From Dactylis glomerata (Eukaryota; Streptophyta; Magnoliopsida; Poales; Poaceae): a DNA stretch of 64,000 nt. Within the stretch, counting starts at the first letter, position 1. Every line of letters starts with the position of its first letter. Location of the stretch: positions 310,001-374,000 of the forward strand of contig QXEO01001123.1 of the NCBI GenBank assembly GCA_007115705.1. Reading direction: 5' to 3'. A program made the position numbers and the translations under genes. Of the stretch, positions 10,832-21,623 are shown piece by piece. The notes under the pieces were generated by a model. It saw nothing but the letters and a program-made list of their open reading frames with translations. It searched no databases and was not told the origin of the DNA.

Positions 10832-11666
10832 GCATTAAGTGATATGCAAAGTTTTGCCTCATACAAAGTTAGTTTGGTAACAAGACTTGATCAACCTTGT
10901 TAACAAAGTGATTTTATATGAATGAAACTTCATTTTCACCGCATCTACTCCACCTCACTTGCATTTACTTTCATCAAAAATTTATTCTTTCAGTTTAGTT
11001 GTATGATTGAGAGTATCTCATAGCTGCTGCATGCTTAGTTTTGATTTGCTTGAAATCTTTTCATCCACGTTTTCCTGAGTTTTATCGATACGCCAATTTC
11101 TGAAAAATCCTCGAAAATAAAGTTTCTCGAAAAATTCCAGAAAATTCTTTATAAATTTTTATGTCAAAAATGGGGCAGAGAGACACCTGGGAGGCACCGG
11201 GTGGGGCAGCCACGCCACCTCACACACAGGTGGCGCGGCCCAGCCCTGGCCGCGCCACCCATGTGTGAGGGGGCCCCACCAGGTCCCTCACTCATCTCTT
11301 CTTCCCCTGCTCTTTCTCTCTCCCGAAAAACACCGACCCATTTGCTCAAGCTCGAGTTCTTGCTGTCCTTCACCTGGAATTTTCGATCTCCTTGTTCAGC
11401 CCAGCATTTTTGCTGAAACTTGGATCATTTGCTCTCCGGTATGTGACTCCTCTACTTGTCCAAGTAGATTTTCTTTTGGTAAAGTATTTCTTGAGTATTT
11501 TAGCATTGTAGGTGACAGTATAAATGAGTATGCATGCTTGTTCTATTGTTTAGAAAGATTATTTTGATGCATGATAGCTCTCTAGTGACTCACTATAGTA
11601 GTTTCCTACATTTGCTTGTCTTTAAATCACTTTTTATGAGCTTGTTGAAAAATTTCAGAGAAGGAG
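10832..11666 (+). other. Spacer between the E ORFs, with an LTR-like GC block
   Basis: AT-rich up to about 11160. Then comes a GC-rich stretch (11171-11340) resembling the promoter part of the LTRs, including a near-perfect hairpin at 11218-11270. A CT-rich leader follows, and AG-rich sequence precedes the next ATG. No ORF of note. It could serve as an internal promoter and leader for the downstream gene; I see no clear TATA box. Confidence 0.5.
11218..11270. promoter_or_regulatory. Internal copy of the LTR hairpin ahead of the second ORF
   Basis: Left arm CCTCACACACAGGTGGCGCG and right arm CGCGCCACCCATGTGTGAGG pair almost completely around GCCCAGCCCTGGC. It resembles the LTR hairpin at 6937-6985 more closely than chance would allow. 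Confidence 0.6.
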
Positions 11667-12800
11667 ATGGCCAACTTCACATATGGAGAAGTGTTTGAAA
11701 GTGATGCACCAAGGGCATCAAGGCCCTCAAGATCCACTGCCCAATATAGGGTATCCTATAATGAGGATCTCATGTCACCGAACCCGGAAGGGGATGATGG
11801 AGATGCACATCCATCCGCCTTCCCTTGTTTTAACTTCTTGAGTGATGCAGGGATTCTTGATGATTTCTTGCTCCTTATTAACAGGGTTGGGTTGACAGAT
11901 TATGTGGCAGATGAAAGAAACCAATATGCTTTGCTTACAAAGACTTTCGTTGAAAGTTTTAAATTTATTAACTCTCATTACAACCCTTTTGTTGCATTTA
12001 AGATTCATGATAAGTCTATCACCATGTCTTTGGAGAGGTTTTGTTCTATTTTAGGTATTCCCATGTTTGGAACAGCCCAGAAGATACAAAATCACCCCGC
12101 TGATTTATTGGAGCTTTACCGAGGAGTGACCAATGATGACGACCGCAACGCACAGCGTGGCAAGATAAGAAATATTCAGCTCCCAGCTATTAGATATTTT
12201 ACTTACTATCTTGCAACTAGTGTACTTGGTAGGGAAAACACTAGCAATATCTCCAACTATCATTTAGCTTTTCTAGCTACCGCTCTTGATATTGGTAGGA
12301 AGTATAACCTTGGTGCTATTATTGCTCGTAGCCTAGCCGCTAGGGGACCTATTTATGGAGGTATTATTGCCGCGCGTATTGTTGCTGAGCTAGGACTTTC
12401 TATTGCTCCTAATGATGTATTGTTGGCTCCACAGAGGCTTGATCTTGCTGCTATGAAACTCCATCACTTTGTTACTGCTAACTCCTGTGCAGGGAAATTA
12501 GTTTACAGGATGTTATTCATTGATGGAGAGGAAAGGGAAATTCCCTTGCCTCAGCTTAACTTGTTCAACATTCACGTGAAGCCATGGTCGCGTACGAAGG
12601 TGGAGTTGGACGATCAGCTTAGGCTGCTTGGTTTCAACATCCAACACGGCGTGGTGGTCCAGGAGGAAGAGGAGGAGCCGCCCTATCACTTCACCACGTA
12701 CCACTCCGGGGCATCCTCAAACTCTTATCAGGACGATGGAGCTTCTTCGTCACACCACGAGGGTGCCACCTCATGGCAGAGTTGGCCGAGTTGGGATTGA
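11667..12800 (+). CDS. Athila ORF1-like protein of E (377 aa)
   Basis: A single open frame from ATG 11667, preceded by AGAAGGAG. After a Ser/Arg-rich N-terminus, the region around residues 50-310 has the hallmarks of the plant ATHILA ORF-1 / plant-mobile-domain type: SLERFCSILGIP, then helices with RSLAARGPIYGG and a VAELGLS segment. The C-terminus carries a Glu run (QEEEEEPPY) and a Ser/His-rich acidic tail. Athila elements are known to carry an extra ORF, but its biochemical role is not established. Here it stands in the place of pol. It is open and lies in a very young element, so it has probably been under recent selection or copied recently. A host-derived mobile-domain protein would be an alternative reading. 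Confidence 0.7.
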   Translation: MANFTYGEVFESDAPRASRPSRSTAQYRVSYNEDLMSPNPEGDDGDAHPSAFPCFNFLSDAGILDDFLLLINRVGLTDYVADERNQYALLTKTFVESFKFINSHYNPFVAFKIHDKSITMSLERFCSILGIPMFGTAQKIQNHPADLLELYRGVTNDDDRNAQRGKIRNIQLPAIRYFTYYLATSVLGRENTSNISNYHLAFLATALDIGRKYNLGAIIARSLAARGPIYGGIIAARIVAELGLSIAPNDVLLAPQRLDLAAMKLHHFVTANSCAGKLVYRMLFIDGEEREIPLPQLNLFNIHVKPWSRTKVELDDQLRLLGFNIQHGVVVQEEEEEPPYHFTTYHSGASSNSYQDDGASSSHHEGATSWQSWPSWD

Positions 12801-12822
12801 TCTCCACTTAGGCCAAAAGCCT

Positions 12823-12836
12823 AAGCTTGGGGGGAG
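12823..12836 (+). other. Internal polypurine-tract-like site of E
   Basis: AAGCTTGGGGGGAG, identical to the terminal tract at 14767-14780, lies 22 bp after the ORF1-like stop codon. Confidence 0.5.
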
Positions 12837-13998
12837 GTACGCCGACGATTCACTCTTCTACATATCTTATTCTGTCGGACCTTTGTATATTCATGTTTCG
12901 CTTTCTTTACTGTTCCTGTTCTTGTTTTCATTGCTTCCGAAACACAAAAAGACCAAAAATATTTCCGTTGTTTCTCTCTATTTGGTTCTTTAGTTTTCTA
13001 CCTTTGGTTTGTTTTACTTGCTATTTTCGGTTTTCTATTTGAAAAATCCAAAAATATTTTGCTTTGTTGCTATTCCCTTCCGCTTTTGCTTTCAAAAATC
13101 GAAAACTCCAAAAATATTTGTTGTTCTTCTTTGGTTTTGTAAAGTTTGTTGCAGAGTTCAGTCTCCTGTTACTCCATTGGAGCTTGGTATTCACTTTATA
13201 TTATTCAAGCCACACAAGTGAAGAGCAATAATGACGACATATGACAATCCGAGATGTGGTAAGAGGCTGGTATGAACTCTATTTGTTTTCATTTTTGTAC
13301 ATATACTCATCTATGTGGACATGCTTAGTCAGTTCATGTAAGGTATATGTCATCCAATGGATGCTTTGTAGTTCTTGCTTTCATATGATTAGTTTCAATC
13401 TACTATTAGCCTGTAGCATGTCATGTAGACGCTTGCATGCATTGTTTTATTCATAGTATGGTATGATATTGTGGTATCCACCTCTGAAAGCTCCATTTGA
13501 ATCGACTTGGCACATGCTCAAGCATGCATATGACTGAACAAAAAGTCAATTAAGCCTCGATGATCTAAATTGCCTCAGAGTTCTTGTATCACTTTTATGC
13601 CTATATTAATTTTGTTTTGTCGCAAGCATAATTATGACAGTTATTGCTCTCTCGATTGTCGCTTCCCAGTCTTTTGCTAGCCTTCACTTGTACTGAGTAT
13701 GAGCTCTACTCGTGCATCCATTTACCTAAACCAAGTTTTCCAAAGAGTCCACTATAAATTCCTATGCATGGTATTTGTAAGCCATTCCAAGTAAATTTTC
13801 ATGTGCTACCTTTCAAAACTTTCAACTACTTCTCATTTTGTGCCACTGTTTTTAGCTCATGGGGACGTAGTGGTCGGAATTGCTATCTTCCATATTAAAT
13901 TAAGTACCCTTCGACTAGGCAGCTTCATCTGCTCGTCATTAATTTTGCAAGGGAGCTGGTCAGACCATTATAATCTTAATTCTAAAAGAAAGAAAAAA

Positions 13999-14090
13999 GG
14001 CACTCCTCCAAAGGATTGTGAAAGTTGGTGGGCACCCGATGGAATCGGTTAGCCATGGTTTGAGAAAGGAAAAAGGTGGGGAGGAGTGCC
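13999..14090. other. Conserved stem-loop in the E tail
   Basis: GGCACTCCTCC (13999-14009) is perfectly complementary to GGAGGAGTGCC (14080-14090), with a 70-base loop containing GGAATCGGTTAGCCATGG. The same arms and loop core occur in D at 28651-28742. Confidence 0.6.
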
Positions 14091-14766
14091 AAAGCTTTAT
14101 AAAAGAGCACCAATGTGCCAATTTTCAAAGAACTCGGAACCGCTCTCACTTGTTTATTATGGAAGATAGTAAGTCCCCATTGCTAGTCGTTGACATAGAA
14201 CAACCACCTCTCAAAAGAAATTTTTATCTCTGTTTTACAAATGAAAAGCTCTAGCACATGTTAAATCCCTGCTTCCCTCTGCGAAGGGCCATTCGTTTAC
14301 TTTTATGTTGTGTCACCATCTTCTAACTTTAAGCACTTCTTGAGAGCATGGCTGTTATTCTTAGTATAATGTGCTTGTCCCAGAACACGGTTAATTGTGG
14401 TATAACTTTGATGCTTGAATCTTTGATATTTCTAGTTCTAGTCTTCCCTTGGACTTCAGAGGTGCCTCAGTATTTATGTTTTGCTCTACAAATAAAGGCA
14501 AGCGGGATACCACTCTTTCATATCATTTATGCTTATTACAATCTTGTAGCTTCTCATGCACGTGTTACTTGTTATTAGTGCATTGACACTCTTTCATAGA
14601 TTGCTTGACTATGAGGTGACATTAGTTGCATATTTCTTATTATGAATTGCCTGAGTACTTGATCACATGGTTAGTATATATACATCATATGAGCAAATGT
14701 GTTCGTGAAAGTTTCTTTTATCGCTCTCAGTTGTTAACTGAATTGCTTGAGGACAAGCAAATAGCT

Positions 14767-14780
14767 AAGCTTGGGGGGAG
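14767..14780 (+). other. Polypurine tract of E
   Basis: AAGCTTGGGGGGAG ends one base before the 3' LTR, the expected site for plus-strand priming. Confidence 0.85.
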
Positions 14781-14781
14781 T

Positions 14782-16179
14782 TGATACGTCCAAAACGTAT
14801 CTACTTTCCCGAACACTTTTGCTATTGTTTCTCCTCTAATTTGTGTGTTTTGAATACAACTAACACGGACTGACGCTGTTTTCAGCAGAATTGCTCTGGT
14901 GTCTCGTTTTGTGCAGAAATTCAACTTCCAGTAAAAATTCGGGAAAAATCACCAAAAATCATATTTCACCAGAAGACCCACGGAGCCAGAATACGAGACG
15001 GAGAGGGGGCTCGAGGGGCCGTCACACATGGGCGGCGCGGCCCAGCCCTGGCCGCGCCACCCCTGTGTGAGGTGGCCCCAGGCCCCCTCTCGACCTCCTC
15101 TCTCGCGTACATATACCCCCTTACGACTTAAGATCGGGGGGACGGCGTTTTTTTCCAGATAGACTTCCGCTGCGCCGCCGCCATCAGAAACCGCGATTCG
15201 GAACCAGAAGACTCCGTTCTGGCACCCTGCCGGGACGGGGATTCGGAGGAGATCTTCATCACCATCACCACCGACGCTCCTCCATCGACCATCCATGACT
15301 CCCCCATCCATGTGTGAGTAATTCCCCCGCTGTAGGTGAGGGGATGGTAGGGATTGGATGAGATTGTTCATGTAATTTGATATGAGATTGATAGGGCATA
15401 GTGCCTAGTATCTTTATTTAGTGCCTATGACATTGTTGCAACTTGTTGTGCTTAATGCTTGTCACTTTGGGCCCGAGTGCCATGATTTCAGATCTGAACA
15501 TGTTATTATTTCTATAATGATACTTGTTGTTTATGGTCTTACCTACAAGTTGTATACACATATTGTTGTCCGGAACCCGAGGCCCCAAAGTGACAGAAAT
15601 TGGGATAACCGGAGGGGATGGCTATGATGTGAGGATCACATGTGTTCACCGAGTGCTAATGCTTTGCTCCGGTACTTTATTAAAAGGAGTACCTTAATTA
15701 CCAGTAGTTTCCCTTGAGGCCCTGCTGCAACAGGCTGGTAGGACAAAAGATGTCGTGCAAGTTTCTCCTTGTGAGCACGTACGACTATATACGGAACACA
15801 TGCCTATGATTGTTTGTACTAGGATGCTTTATCATTATTTATCTGCAATGCCTATATCTTATTGATTTCATGAATTATCTTATCCATGCAACGCCCGTTA
15901 TCCATCCCTATGCCTACAGTATTTGTTCCTACTGTTTACAACCGTTACTTTTACTGCTGCTATTTTCCTGCTGCTGTTACTGTTTTCCCACTGTCACCAC
16001 TATAAAACTGTTGCTACTGATAAACCACTGCGAGCGAGACTGTTTCCAGGTGCAGGTGAATTGACAACTCATTTGTTAAGGCTTACATATATTCTTTGGC
16101 TCCCCTTGTGTCGAATCAATAAATTTGGGTAATACTTCCCTCGAAGACTGTTGCGATCCCCTATACTTGTGGGTCATCA
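14782..16179 (+). repeat. 3' LTR of E
   Basis: 1398 bp, about 99.6% identical to 6697-8094 by eye. It is followed directly by the target copy CGCGG (16180-16184) and D LTR sequence. Confidence 0.95.
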
Positions 16180-17421
16180 CGCGGCCTAGGCCCTGGCCGC
16201 GCCACCCTGGTGTGAGGAGCCCCTGGCTGCCTCCTGACGACGCCCCTTCGCCTATATAAAGCCTCGGGACGGAAAACCCTAAGGGAGTCGGTGAAATTTC
16301 CAGAACAGTTTCACAGCGCCGCCGCCGTCGAAGCCAAATTTTGGGGGACAGAAGTCTCTGTTTTGGCACCCTGCCGAGACGGGGAAGCGCCCCCGGAGCC
16401 ATCTCCACCGGTCTCCATCGCCGTCTCCGCCGTCTCCATCGACCTCACCGCCATCTCCATCAACCTTGTTGTCTCCTATGATGAGGAGGGAGTAGTTCAT
16501 CCCCGGGGCTAAGGGCTCTACCGGTAGCTATGTGGTTCACCTCTCTCTCCCATGATGTGATCTTTATGTGATCGTGAGCTTTGTATCATGTTGAATAAGT
16601 AGATGTTACTCTTCTTCATTATGTGTACTCTAGTGTGTTATTAAAGTAATCTATTCCTCCTGCCATGGTGTAACAGTGACAGTGCGTGCATCGTGGTAGT
16701 ACTTGGTCTAGGCTACAAATGTGATCTCTTGTGGATTATGAGAATAATTATCACTATGATAGTATTGAAGTGATCTATTCCTCCTTTCATGGTGTAATGT
16801 TGACAGTGTGTGCACCGTATTAGTACTTGGTCTAAGTTGCAATAATATTTATCTTGAGTTGTTATTTGATTTGGATATCTCTATGAGTGGTGTTTGTCAA
16901 GTACTTGATGAACTTTAAGGAGTGCTTCGTAGCCCTACGCAATGATTAGTGTTATTCAATAGGAGAGTAATTCAGAGTACCATAGTGAAGAGAAGTTATT
17001 TTTTTATCAATTATATTGTATTTGTTGGGAGTGTGTCCACTAGTGAAAGTATGATCCCTAGGCCTTGTTTTCAAGCATTGAACACCGTTTACTTCCTGTT
17101 TTGTTACATGTTTGCTTGCAGCGATACTTATTCCATATTACATTTACTACTCATAATCATCACTACTACTTGTATTTCACTATCTCTTCGCCGAACTAGT
17201 GCACCTATATATCTGACAAGTGTATTGGGTGTGTTGGGGACATAAGAGACTTTATGTATCGTAATTGCAGGGTTGCTTGAGAGGGATAGCTTTGACCACA
17301 TCCTCCCTGAGTTCGATAAACCTTGGGTGATCCACTTAAGGGAAACTTGCTGCTGCTCTACAAACCTCTGCACTTGGAGGCCCAACACTGTTTACAAGAA
17401 CAGAAGCGTGTATAGACATCA
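16180..17421 (+). repeat. 5' LTR of D, second piece
   Basis: Continues the D LTR from inside its GC hairpin (aligning with 29741-30982) to the end GACATCA. TATATAAAG at about 16253-16261 is the likely core promoter. It differs from the 3' LTR mostly by C/T and G/A changes, a pattern expected from decay of methylated cytosine. Confidence 0.9.
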
Positions 17422-17431
17422 AGCTCTTTTC

Positions 17432-17448
17432 TGGCGCCGTTGCCGGGG
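17432..17448 (+). other. Primer binding site of D (tRNA-Asp type)
   Basis: TGGCGCCGTTGCCGGGG, 10 bp past the LTR end. Confidence 0.9.
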
Positions 17449-17582
17449 AGGTAAGGTAAAAGGTACTCACATCCTTTGGCTACTAAGTCTTTTAGTTGCT
17501 GGTGAGTGCTCGAAGTTATTTCCTTTAGATTCTGCAATTACATCTTTTTGTTTCTTGTTTTTATTTTCACTAGTTAGGCTTA

Positions 17583-17729
17583 ATGGAAAACAAAGAGTTC
17601 TGTAGTCTTTTTCCTGAGTTTAGATATGAAGTGTTTGAAGAGAAAATTGAAAAACCTTTGGAGCTTAATTTGCATGCTAATAGTGTTGTTAGTATGAATA
17701 TTTCAAACACTGTTATTACTAATGTATAG
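17583..17729 (+). pseudogene. Start of the D-specific ORF (48 codons)
   Basis: ATG at 17583, about 135 bp after the PBS, begins MENKEFCSLFPEFRYEVF and stops at TAG 17727-17729, 16 bp before element F. On the other side of F an open frame resumes (26184-26868) in a different phase. I infer that both were one reading frame, broken here by a single-base indel just before the stop and then split by F. Its function is unknown; there is no gag motif. Confidence 0.45.
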
Positions 17730-17745
17730 AAAAGTCTAAGCTTGG

Positions 17746-19365
17746 TGATACGTCTCAAACGTATCTATAATTTTTGATGCTCCATGCTTGTTTTTACACC
17801 ATTTGCCTATTGTTTCGTTACACTTAGTGGCACTTTTATGCATTTTCCGGAACTAACCTATTAACAAGCGCCACAGTGCCAGTTTCCTATTTTCTGCTGT
17901 TTTTGTGTTTCAGAAGTGATACACAGGAAATATTCTCGGAATTGGACGAAACAAGTTCCTGAAGTCTTATTTTTCCCGGAAGCTTCCAGAGATCCGAAGA
18001 AGTGTCGGAGGGGGGCCACCAGGGCCCCACACGAGTGGGTGGCGCGGCCAGGCCCCTGGCCACGCCGGGCCCACGTGAGGGCACCTGGCCCCTCCTCTGA
18101 CATCGTCCCTTCGCCTATAAAGACCCCCCGACGGAAAAAACCTAAGTACCCGATCAGATTTCCAGAACACATCGCGATCCGCCGCCGCCGTCGACCCGAA
18201 GATCGGGAGGGTCCAGAAGCTCTTCCCGGCACCCTGCCGGAGAGGGGAATCGCCACCAGAGGTCTTCTTCATCGCCATGCTTGCCTCCGGAGCGATGAGT
18301 GAGTAGTCTACCTTGGACTATGGGTCCATAGCAGTAGCTAGATGGTTGTCTTCTCCACCATGTGCTTCATGTTTAGATCTCATGAGCTGCCCTACATGAT
18401 TGAGATCACCGTTATGTAATTCTATGATGTTGGTTTGTTGGGATCCGATGAATATTGGTGTTTATGATTAAGTTGCTGTACTGAATTATATCTTTTGTTA
18501 TCTCTATGTTGTTTATGATCTTGCATGCTCTCCGTTGTTAGTAGCTATCTTGGCCGAGTAGTTGCTAGTGACTCCAAGAGGGGGTATTTATGCTCGATAG
18601 TGGGTTCATGCCTCTATTTCACCTGGGGGAGTGACAGAAACCTCTAAGGTGGTAGATGTGTTGTTGCTACTAGGGAGAAAACAACATTCATATGCTCAAG
18701 GACATATGCTTTGTTTACATTACACACTTTGCTTAATGCAATTATCTGTTGTTCGCAACTTAATACTACTAGGGTGTTCGGATTGATATCCCCGGGAGTG
18801 GATTATTAGTCATAGATGCAGTTGGATGGCGGTCTATGTATTTTGTTGTAATGCCCATAGTAAATCTCATAGTGATCTTCTTGACATATCACGTTATCTT
18901 TATTCTATCAATTGCCCAACTGTAATTTGTTTACCCAGCATGTTTTATCTATGGAGAGACACCACTAGTGAACTGTGGACCCCGGTCCTATTTCCATCAT
19001 ATTGCTATCACCTGTTTACTTTTCTCGCACTGTTTACTTTACTCGCATTTTATTACTGTTTTCCACTCGATACGCTCATAATCTTTGTTTCAAGCAAACC
19101 GGTGAGATTGACAACCTCATCGCAAGTTGGGAACAAAGTACTTGGTTGTGTGTGTGCAGGTTCCATATCACCTTCAGTCGTCGCCGTCTCTCCTCTCCTG
19201 ATCGATAAACCTTGGTATCTTAACTGAGGGAAAACTAGCCGCTACACTCATCATACCTTCCTCTTGGGGTTCCCAACGGACTGGTCATTCACCACGCACA
19301 AGGACTTACTGCTCCCTCGCCAATTACACGCCACCAGTCTTTTCTGGCGCCATCACCGAGTAGCA
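17746..19365 (+). repeat. 5' LTR of F
   Basis: It begins TGATACGTCTCAAACGTATC and ends GAGTAGCA. TATAAAG at 18116-18122 lies some 35-90 bp after a GC-rich imperfect hairpin (about 18025-18080). A decoy TTTTCTGGCGCCATCACC near the end resembles the PBS but lies inside the LTR. Confidence 0.93.
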
Positions 19366-19375
19366 GCTTCTTTTC

Positions 19376-19392
19376 TGGCGCCGTTGCCGGGG
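19376..19392 (+). other. Primer binding site of F (tRNA-Asp type)
   Basis: TGGCGCCGTTGCCGGGG, 10 bp inside the LTR border. Confidence 0.9.
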
Positions 19393-19558
19393 AGGAAGAG
19401 AAGACTTCTGCGAGGGGAGTTTTTCGCACACAAATCCTTTACTTTGTTATTGTTTTGCTTTACTTTATTTATTTTACCTGCATTGCTTTATATCAAAAAC
19501 CCAAAAAAATTAGAATCCTTGGTAGCTGTTTTTACTTGTTTACTTTCGTTTTGCTGAA

Positions 19559-21623
19559 ATGGCCAATCCTGAAAACACCAAGTTGTGTGACTTTACTAGC
19601 ACAAACAATGGTGATTTTATCTGCACTCCTATTGCACCACCTGCTACTGCTGCAAACTTTTATGAGATTAAGCCTGCTTTATTGAACCTTGTTATGAAAG
19701 AGCAATTTTCTGGTGCTAGTACTGAAGATGCTGCAGCTCATCTCAACAATTTTGTTGAGCTATGTGAGATGCAGAAATATAAAGATGTTGATAGTGATAT
19801 TATTAAGCTCAAGTTGTTTCCTTTTTCTTTGAGAGGAAAAGCTAAAGATTGGTTGCTGTCTTTGACTAAGAATAGTATTGATTCATGGGCTAAGTGTAAG
19901 GATGCTTTTATTGGTAGATACTATCCTCCTGCTAAGATTATAGCTTTGCGCAGCAATATTATGAAGTTTACTCAGTTTGATAATGAACATGTTGCTCAAG
20001 CTTGGGAAAGAATGAAATCTATGGTAAAGAATTGCCCCACTCATGGACTGACTACTTGGATGATTATCCAAACTTTTTATGCAGGACTGAATTTTTCTTC
20101 AAGGAACCTACTTGATTCAGCTGCTGGAGGCACTTTTATGACCCTTACCTTGGGCGCCGCATCAAAGTTACTCGACAACATGATGGTAAATTATTCTGAA
20201 TGGCACACCGAGAGAGCTCCACAAGGTAAGAAGGTAAATTCTGTTGAGGAAACCTCTTCCTTAAGTGATAAGATTGATACCATTATGGCTATGCTTGCTA
20301 ATGATAGGACTCATGTTGATCCTAATAATGTTCCTTTGGCCTCTCTGGTTGCTCAAGAATAGCAAGTTGATGTGAATTTCATTAGAAACAATAATTTTAA
20401 CAACAATGCTTATAGGAACAATTTTGCTAGTAACAATTATAGGCCGTATCCTTCTACCAATGGTAATGGTTATGGTAACTCTTATGGTAATTCCTACAAC
20501 AACACTAGGGCCGCGCCCTCCGAGCTTGAGGTAATGCTCAAGGACTTCATCGGTAAGCAAACTGCTTTTAACAAGTCTGTTGAGGAAAAGTTAGGAAAAA
20601 TTGATATTCTTGCTTCTAAAGTTGATAGCCTTGCTCATGATGTTGAACTTCTGAAATTAAAAGTGTTGCCTAATGATGTGAAAGAGAACAATGTTTTTGC
20701 TACCGCTAATGCTATCCAAGTTGGAATTGATGAAAATATTAGATTGTTAGCGGAATTGCATGCCAGGTGGGAAAGAGAAGATGAGATGGCTAGAGAGATG
20801 AAGGTATGTACCATTACTACCTCTAATGATGTTGCTCCTACTGGTAGTAATCCTCTTACTTTGATTGGTGTAGAGAAAACTCCCACTCCTTGTGTTAAAA
20901 AGCTTAAAACTGCCAAAACTTTTTCTCAAAAGAGTGCTGAAATTTTTCGGAGTGTGGGAGATGATAGCTTCTATTTCTTTTAATGATTTTTATGTTGATG
21001 GCTGCAATATACCTGAAGTTATTTTGTTCTTGCAAAAGCTTGCTTTGACTCCCAATGCTAGTTCTTTAAATATTGCTTTTACTAAGCATATTACCAATGC
21101 TCTCATAAAGATTAGGGATGAAAAGTTGAAGCAAAAAGCCTCTGTTCCCAAGAAGTTAGAAGATGGTTGGGAACCCATCATTGATATGCATGTTAATGGT
21201 TATGATTGCCATGCTTTATGTGATCTAGGTGCTAGTGTTTCTATCATGCCTAGAAAGATTTATGACATGCTTGATTTACCACCGCTAGAAAAATGTTATT
21301 TTGATGTTCCTATTGCTGATGTTGCTAAGAAGAAACCTTTGGGAAGGATTAATGATGTTCTTATTGTGGTTAACAATAACCTTGTTCCCGTTGATTTTCT
21401 TGTTATGGACGTTGAATGCCATGCTTCATGTCCTATTATTTTGGGAAGACCCTTTCTTCGAATTGTAGGTGCTATCATTGATATGAGGGAAGGCACTATC
21501 AAGTATCAATTCCCACTAAAGAAAGGTATGGAACACTTCCCTAGGAAAAGAAAGAAATTACTTTTTGACTCTATTCTTAGAGCAAATTATGAGCTTGATG
21601 CTTCATCTATTGATATTACTTGA
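19559..21623 (+). pseudogene. gag: gag-protease of F, one stop and one frameshift
   Basis: ATG at 19559 opens a frame that hits TAG at 20360-20362 and continues in the same frame to about 20983. The protease part is in a shifted frame up to the stop at 21621-21623. The slip is probably in the T-rich stretch around 20973-20990. The gag capsid-like domain spans roughly codons 40-210 (KLFPFSLRGKAKDWLLSL, FYAGLNFSSRNLL). An Asn-rich stretch and a coiled coil follow, then a retropepsin with CDLGASVSIM and PIILGRPFL. It would form particles and process them. As written no single full-length product can be made without readthrough, so F would depend on related elements for all proteins. Confidence 0.85.

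Larger units (their letters stand above)
12801..14766 (+). other. 3' non-coding tail of E
   Basis: About 2 kb without a credible ORF. It holds an internal polypurine-like 14-mer (12823-12836), blocks shared with the tails of D and F (13597-13720), and a long stem conserved with D (13999-14090). Confidence 0.7.
6697..16179 (+). mobile_element. LTR retrotransposon E, complete, non-autonomous Athila-type (9483 bp)
   Basis: It has two LTRs of exactly 1398 bp (6697-8094, 14782-16179), a perfect 5 bp target duplication CGCGG (6692-6696 and 16180-16184), PBS, polypurine tract, one uninterrupted gag-protease frame and an Athila-ORF1-like frame. No RT, RNase H or integrase exists between the LTRs, so pol must be supplied in trans. 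I count about five LTR mismatches (near 7037, 7057, 7144, 7676 and 7769), roughly 0.4%. At the commonly used grass rate of 1.3e-8 per site per year this is on the order of 0.1-0.2 million years. Both ORFs being open fits a recent insertion. Confidence 0.93.

Noticed and set aside
17861..18302. ORFs of 103-131 codons, repeated at 24674-25115 and partly at 1215-1555
   Set aside because: Inside the F and A LTRs around the hairpin and TATA box; overlapping frames on both strands, no protein signal.
19336..19356. Second TGGCGCC site near the F primer site
   Set aside because: It is inside the LTR (also present in the 3' LTR) and diverges from tRNA-Asp after TGGCGCC.
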